From Tetranychus cinnabarinus (lineage: Eukaryota; Arthropoda; Arachnida; Trombidiformes; Tetranychidae): a DNA stretch of 64,000 bases. Positions 58,612-64,000 of the stretch are shown here, one piece after another. A program made the position numbers and the translations under genes. Position 1 is the first letter of the stretch. Each line of letters opens with the position of its first letter. The notes beneath the pieces were generated by a model. It was not told where the DNA came from and searched no databases. It saw only the letters and a list, made by a program, of their open reading frames with translations. The stretch is taken from contig WHVY01000007.1 in assembly GCA_022266195.1 (NCBI GenBank), forward strand, positions 62,001 through 126,000, in the 5' to 3' direction.

Positions 58612-59457
58612 TTAACGGTTTCCAGTAGATCCAAATCCGAGTGAACCACGTTCAGTCTTCAAGGGCTCTCCCAAAATGGATGTTGCATTGACTTGAGCTG
58701 CATTTTTAACGAAGATAATTTTCGCAATTTTTTCGCCTCTTTCGATGAAAATTGGCATGTTTGATCGATTATGCAACATAATCGTAACTTCATCATCATC
58801 TGGTTCAGCATTGATTATTGTTTCAATGCAGTCAACACCTTGAAGAGCCAAATCAACTTTACCAGAAATATAACCATAAGCTTTTGATGAAAAGATGAAC
58901 TTGACCCCAGTCATGATATTTTTCCTGGACTTTGGTTGCATTAGAAAGGCTGCATCTGCAATGAAATCGAAAGATACACTGTCTTCTGTGTACTTCTCTG
59001 GTAGACGAGTGTTTGGTTCTTTTCTTACAACCAAAATCGACTCCTCATCAGGTTGTTCAATTGCATTTAAGTCAGTTATCTCTAACATTTTACCAGTGTG
59101 AAAGAATTCAAAAATCACCTGTGCAAATCGATCGCCTTCTTTGATTTGCAAATCCTCATCCGAATTATTGATGACCAGAACTTTCACTTCTCCAGTGTAA
59201 TCTGGGTCGATCACTCCTGCTCCAACATCGATACCACGAATAGCGTAAGATGATCTAGGGGCTAAGCGAGCATAAGTTCCTAATGGCATCATGAATGATA
59301 ATCCAGTATTCACTAATGATCGATCTCCGGATCGGATGAAAGTATGATCAGGACTATACAGATCAAATCCAGCAGCGTGTCTGGACCCTCGGATAGGATG
59401 TTTAGCTCTTGGGTTGAGTTTGACAAAAGCAATTTGTTTTGACAAGTTAATAGCCAT
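58612..59457 (-). CDS. dUTPase with two tandem domains in one chain
   Basis: 281 residues from the ATG at 59457. The first domain (about 10-120) carries motif 1 (AGFDLYS, 29-35), motif 2 (PRSS, 67-70), motif 3 (GVIDPDYTGEV, 81-91) and motif 4 (GDRFAQVIFE, 108-117), but no motif 5. The second domain (about 158-281) has degenerate counterparts of motifs 1-4 and ends with a good motif 5 (RGSLGFGSTG, 270-279). dUTPase hydrolyses dUTP to dUMP and PPi and is common in DNA viruses. Usual dUTPases are ~150-residue trimers, with motif 5 reaching into a neighbour's site; here the split suggests a fused, perhaps monomeric enzyme. A longer frame starts at 59574, but the TATA box at 59550-59557 lies inside that extension, so 59457 is preferred. 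Confidence 0.9.
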   Translation of the reverse strand: MAINLSKQIAFVKLNPRAKHPIRGSRHAAGFDLYSPDHTFIRSGDRSLVNTGLSFMMPLGTYARLAPRSSYAIRGIDVGAGVIDPDYTGEVKVLVINNSDEDLQIKEGDRFAQVIFEFFHTGKMLEITDLNAIEQPDEESILVVRKEPNTRLPEKYTEDSVSFDFIADAAFLMQPKSRKNIMTGVKFIFSSKAYGYISGKVDLALQGVDCIETIINAEPDDDEVTIMLHNRSNMPIFIERGEKIAKIIFVKNAAQVNATSILGEPLKTERGSLGFGSTGNR

Positions 59458-59549
59458 TGTTGATTGAGAAAATATAACTGAATATATCACTTTTAGTTTG
59501 GTCAATGAAGAAAGAAGTGAATATAACATTTTTTTAGTAATCTGCCGAC

Positions 59550-59557
59550 TATATATA
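59550..59557 (-). promoter_or_regulatory. TATATATA box of the dUTPase gene
   Basis: On the minus strand TATATATAG lies about 93 bp upstream of the chosen ATG (59457). Confidence 0.55.
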
Positions 59558-60091
59558 GTATGAAATAAAGTCACGCCTTCTCATTCGGTCGAATTATTCT
59601 AAAACTTATTTACATATTAAAACTTATTAGATACTTGCTCCAATTGATTAATAAGCTGAATACAATTTAATCTTATTGATCTAAGGACTTTGTAAAGTTT
59701 TTCATGGTCAGAAATAAGGAAATCGCAACCAAATGTGTAGACCTCCAGGCAAAATTAAATGTTAAATATTCATATCTGGGTTGCATATGCACATTATTGA
59801 ATAGAAGTTCAATCCGGATTTTTATCATTTTTGCAGATTTATTCATCATGTATGAGTAAATCTGAGAAAGTATTGCATCATGATAAATTCATCACGTTTT
59901 CTTTTGATGGCTCAGAATGATGTTAATATTTTAGATTTTGTGTGATAAAATATTAATTTCGAGGAAATTCAAGATGAATTACACTAAATTTAATTATGAA
60001 TAACCTTGAAATAATTGATTAATTAATGTGGAAATGAGGAAATTTACGAATTTAATATTTTTACATTACTTGTGAGCAAGTCACTAAAATG

Positions 60092-60126
60092 TATATAAAG
60101 TGAGAATTTTCAAAATTAAACTCAGT
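60092..60126 (+). promoter_or_regulatory. Core promoter: TATATAAAG plus TCAGT initiator
   Basis: TATATAAAG at 60092-60100 and TCAGT at 60122-60126 are 30 bp apart, the classical TATA-to-initiator spacing in arthropods. The polymerase ATG follows 24 bp later. Confidence 0.65.
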
Positions 60127-60149
60127 GTTGAATTCACTCTTGATTTGTA

Positions 60150-63100
60150 ATGTTGAAAACGAAAAGAAAATGTAAATTTTGTTCTAAGAAATTCAAAAAA
60201 TTTATGAATTTGCTGCATCACGAAAAAATATGTGAAAATGATCGTAATGATGATGTTATTGAATTAGATTTCACTCTGCCTGACGAATATTTCATACAGA
60301 AGTCTGCATTCAGCCGTTCTTTAAACGTTTTTGCTAAAAAATTTGATGAACAGATTTTTGATATTGATTCAATTTTCAAGTCTGAAGAGAAAAATTTGCG
60401 AAAGATTTTTAAGAAATGTTTGAAACAACTCAAAGGAATAAAAGCTCAAATAAGTGTTTGCTGTGAATTCTACAAAAACGACGGCGATGAAGTTATTTGG
60501 TTGGATCCTCTTTTCTCCTCTTCAATGAAAGTTTTATCAACCATGGAACTTTTTGATGAATTTCTTCACGAATCTGCTCTCGAAATCCTGATCGATTTCG
60601 ATAATTTTACACATAGAGGTAGTGGTTGGATGCTTCGAAAAGTCAACCTATTGGAAATACGAATTGGTAAATACATCGCACTCTCAGGAGGTTGTCTCTT
60701 TTGGAAACTACCCGAACAATTCTTAGCAAAAAGATGTGTAGTACAGCTACAAACTTCAAGTAAGTGCTTTATGTGGAGTGTTTTAGCAGCTCTTCATCCA
60801 GCTGAAAACAATCCCGGTAGAATCTCTAATTAGCAAAAATTCATTGATAATTATGATTTTGATGGATTCACAGATGATGTCAAATTGGATCGTATCAAGT
60901 ATTTTGCTCAGAAAAATTCGCTTTCAATCAATGTATATACATTGACTTATAGTGAAGAACTTGGTTTGTACCCTGTTCCTTTGTTCGTGAGCAAAGAACA
61001 AATGCCAAAACATGTGAATCTCTTGCTATACGGTCAACATTATTGGCCGATAAAAATTTCAATAGATTCTGTGGTAGTAAACAATCAAGATATCATCATT
61101 TTTGTTATAATTGTATGACGGGATTTTCTACAAAAAAATCATTATGTGATCATGTAGAAAACTGTAAAAACTTCAAGTCACAAAAAATTATCACTCCGGA
61201 AAAAGGTGCCAAGTTAAAATTTGATCAATTCTCAAAACAACTCAAATATCCTTTTGTAGTTTATGCAGATTTTGAAACTTTGTGTAAACCTGTCGAAACT
61301 AATCTTCACAAGCAAACATTCGAGTATCAAGAACATGTTCCATCAAGTTTCGGTTATGCAGTCGTTGATGCTTTTGGAAAAATTATTGTATACGATTCTT
61401 ATCGTGGAGACAATGCCGGAAGAGTTTTTCTGCAATCAATGTGTAGATTGAGCGAAAAAATTCGAGACATGATCAGTGATCGTCAAAGAACATTCGTTAT
61501 GACGCCAACAGATGAAGCAGCTTTTATAAATTGTGAGACGTGTCACATCTGTGAGATGCAGTTCGAAAACGATGACATAAAAGTGAAAGACCATGATCAC
61601 ATGACTGGTAAATACCGCGGAGCTGCTCACGTTAATTGCAATTTATCTTTGAAAATGCCTGATGATATTCCTGTAGTATTCCATAATCTTAAAAATTTCG
61701 ATGCACATATTCTATTACAAGGAATCGAACGCAAAATGTTTGACAAAATTTCAATTGTTCCGCAAAACATGGAAAAATACATTTCTTTCACGTTTGGTAA
61801 ATTAAAATTCATTGATAGTTTTTCTTTCTTGAGTAGTTCTCTTGAAATTCTTGCTGCTGATTTAGAAGAAACTACTAAAAACCGTTACTTATCACAGTTA
61901 TTTGATGTGAATGATCTGGATTTCGTATCAAAGAAAGCCAAACTTCCTTATGACTATTTAGACAGTTTCGAACGTTTTTCTGAAACATGCATGCCTGGAA
62001 TAGAGGATTTTGCAAATAAATTGAAATTTGAAAATCTAGATGAAGAAACTTATCAAAATATGCTTAGTTTATGGAATCATTTCAAGGTGAAAAATCTTGG
62101 TTAATTTCAAGATATTTATCAGAAAATCGATGTTGCTTTGCTGGTTGCAGTGTTCGAAAATTTTAGAACAATCAGTATGACACAGTTCAATCTAGATCCA
62201 CCCCATTTTTATTCAGCTCCTGGTCTTACATGGGCTGCAGCTTTGAAAAAAACTAGAGCTGTCATTGATCTTTTAACTGATATTGACATGATTATGATGA
62301 TTGAAAAGGGAGTAAGAGGTGGAATATCCTCAGCAATGTGCAGATATATAAAAGCTAATACACCGGGAACTTCAGAGTATGAAAGCGATAAACCCCCAAG
62401 TTTTCTCACATATCTCGATGTTAACAATTTATATGGTTATGCATTGCAACAAAATATGCCAATTTCTGATTTCAAATGGGTCAAACCCAATAAATTTGAT
62501 CATGTTTACATAAATTACATCGAAAAAGACCCGCAAGATTCAGATACAGGTTATATACTAGAAGTTGATCTTGATTATCCTGATGATCTACACGCAGCTC
62601 ACAATGACTATCCCTTAGCTCCAGATAAATTGATTATCGATGATGATCTGTTGAGTGAATATCAAACCAAAATATTGCAAAGCACTGGATATAAAAGAAC
62701 AAAAAGTATGAAATTAATCCCCTGTTTTTTGAAGAAGAAGAAATACGTTGTACACTGTAAAAATCTATCTTATTATGTTAAACAAGGTTTGAAAGTCACT
62801 AAAATTCACAGAATAATTCAATTTGTTCAAAAACCATGGTTACGAGACTATATTCTTTTGTGTACAACTAAACGTCAAGAAAGTAAATCGGCATTCGAAA
62901 AAAATTTTTGGAAGCTCATGGTTAATGCGATTTATGGTAAATCTATCGAAGATGTTCGCAAACACACTGAAATAAAACTGGAGCTTTCACTTGATGGAGC
63001 TATGAAACAGATGCGAAGACCAATGTGTGAAAAGTTCTTTATTTTGGATGAAAATAAAGCACTCTTCAAGATGCGACGAAGAAAAGTTCATCTTAACAAG

Positions 63101-63697
63101 CCAATTTTTGTTGGGTTCACAGTTTTAGAGTTCTCTAAACTACACATGTACCAATTACATTATGATATTTTCAAGAAGTATTTTGGTGAATATATTGAAC
63201 TGATTTATACTGATACTGACAGTTTAATATATCATATAAAAACAGATAATATATACAATGATTTCAAGAAACTTCATTACATATTTGACTTTTCTGACTA
63301 CCCTAAAGATCATTTTTCAGGATTATCGACAGATATCCACAAGAAAAAACTTGGTTATCTTAAAGATGAAATGAATGGAAAACACATTCTGGAGTTCATT
63401 GCATTGAAGCCAAAAGTTTATGCAATGAAGACTGAAGATTCAACTAAAAAAACTGCGAAAGGTGTGCAAAAGGCTGTTCTCAAAAGTATGGTCAGTTTGG
63501 ATGACTATAAGACATCACTTTTCGAACTCAAACTATTCCATCATGATATGAGAGCGATAAGAAGTAAAGGACATGCCATTAAATCCATTCAAACACATAA
63601 ACTTGCACTTAATCCATTCGATGACAAACGTTACTTGAAACTAGATGGCGTTACTTCTTACGCATTTGGTCATTATGCAATCAACTGGAATAACTAA
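60150..63697 (+). pseudogene. Protein-primed-type family B DNA polymerase with nested endonuclease VII, broken
   Basis: One coding unit of about 1180 codons. Domains in order: a C2H2-like finger (CKFCSKKF...HHEKIC, about 60171); a conserved N-terminal region with SKCFMWSVLAALHP; a second Cys/His finger (about 61103-61165); ExoI YADFETL (61262); an endonuclease VII His-Me finger (CHIC, KDHDHMTGKYRGAAH, CN; 61532-61654) inserted before ExoII HNLKNFD; the ExoIII region (about 62120); Pol A DVNNLYG (62417); Pol B KLMVNAIYGK (62912); and Pol C YTDTDS (63206). Breaks: an in-frame TAG at 60831-60833, a frame change at about 61050-61080, and an in-frame TAA at 62102-62104, next to ExoIII. All catalytic polymerase motifs are present. 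Such polymerases replicate Polinton/adintovirus-like and related linear elements using a terminal protein. Recent decay or assembly error are both possible. Confidence 0.85.
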
Positions 63698-63732
63698 ATA
63701 CATGTGTATAAGAAAATTTTACTTTGTTATCT

Positions 63733-63753
63733 TATATAAACACTATGAATAAA
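63733..63753 (+). promoter_or_regulatory. TATATAAA box overlapping the polymerase poly(A) region
   Basis: TATATAAA at 63733-63740 is 106 bp before the next ATG. AATAAA at 63748-63753 may end the polymerase transcript. Terminator and promoter are packed within 21 bp, as in compact viral genomes. Confidence 0.45.
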
Positions 63754-63838
63754 GAAATTTGTTACACTATACTTATACTATGTGGTTTAATAATATTATT
63801 ATTATATTCACAATATTCAATCAGCTTATACGCGTATC

Positions 63839-64000
63839 ATGAACACAATTTTACCATCAGTTAAAATCACTAATGTCGTTACATTATGGGATGTGAATAC
63901 AAAGATTAATACAAATATAAAACCGAAAATAGGTAAAAAGAAATTCAACGCAGAGATAATAAGAATTGGTAAGAATTGTTGCTTAGTTTTTGCGTCTGGA
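63839..64000 (+). CDS. TATA-binding-protein-like protein, N-terminal part (runs off the window)
   Basis: 54 codons are open to the window edge, starting MNTILPSVKITNVVTLWDV. The pattern fits the first TBP repeat: a strand with ITNVVTL, a short loop, then KKFNAEIIRI followed by CCLVFASG, matching the positions of the conserved KRFAAVIMRI-type strand and the (I/V)F(A/S)SG turn of TBP. TBP binds the TATA box and nucleates transcription initiation. If real, this copy is diverged and lacks a few residues between the first helix and strand. It follows the polymerase by 141 bp in the same orientation, so it belongs to the virus-like block by position. The identification rests on about 50 residues only. 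Confidence 0.45.
   Translation, partial: MNTILPSVKITNVVTLWDVNTKINTNIKPKIGKKKFNAEIIRIGKNCCLVFASG

Larger units (their letters stand above)
59458..60149. promoter_or_regulatory. Divergent region between dUTPase and DNA polymerase
   Basis: About 690 bp between two starts, AT-rich, with the TATA boxes of both genes at its ends. No ORF. Confidence 0.5.

Noticed and set aside
59458..59574. N-terminal extension of the dUTPase to 59574
   Set aside because: The extension includes the TATA box and likely start site; residues there do not belong to the dUTPase fold.
60831..62104. Programmed recoding (selenocysteine or readthrough) as explanation of the polymerase stops
   Set aside because: The stops are TAG and TAA, a separate frame change is also present, and a neighbouring small gene is broken too; decay is simpler.
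1..64000. tRNA, rRNA or CRISPR arrays
   Set aside because: None was recognised on reading. A tRNA could be missed without a covariance-model search (tRNAscan-SE); a high-scoring hit would overturn this.

Overview
The window looks like nuclear DNA of an arthropod, most likely a mite of the Tetranychus type. It is AT-rich, with GT/AG introns. It carries an ELAV-family RNA-binding gene, a seven-helix gustatory receptor, and a cluster of six mostly intronless DEG/ENaC channel genes, a family known to be massively expanded in spider mites. The species is inferred from gene content, not proven.

Layout. 1-8676 is non-coding apart from repeats: a ~275 bp direct repeat with copies at both ends, and a fold-back element. 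8677-13355 is a four-exon ELAV/Hu gene (+) with three RRMs, followed by ~7.5 kb of U-rich DNA that may be a long 3' UTR. 21718-24869 is a four-exon gustatory receptor (-). 24870-31436 is empty as far as I can see. 31437-42335 is gene-dense: a small unknown ORF (-), FIS1 (+), proteasome alpha-3 (-), a tetraspanin (-), the MICOS subunit CHCHD3/Mic19 (-), and two near-identical copies of the fission factor Mff/Tango11 (+) flanking a secreted LRR gene (-). Fis1, Mff and Mic19 all act on mitochondrial membranes, and Mic19 and Mff share a 375 bp divergent promoter region. 43966-54438 holds six DEG/ENaC genes arranged as two (-,+,+) triplets.

The last ~9 kb (55.2-64 kb) is different. It is a compact block of short genes, five of them with a TATATA box 40-110 bp upstream. 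They are a PC4/SUB1-like nuclear protein (tentative), a small coiled-coil ORF with an internal stop, a double-domain dUTPase, a protein-primed-type family B DNA polymerase with a nested endonuclease VII domain (broken by two in-frame stops and one frameshift), and an ORF running off the window edge that resembles the first half of a TATA-binding protein. An acidic unknown ORF and a perfect 17-bp hairpin lie at the left side. I read this as a partly decayed integrated DNA virus or large self-synthesising transposon (Polinton/adintovirus-like replication gene) that may carry its own basal transcription factors. This is the most interesting part of the window. No capsid, integrase or terminal repeat is visible, so the element's class and boundaries are open.
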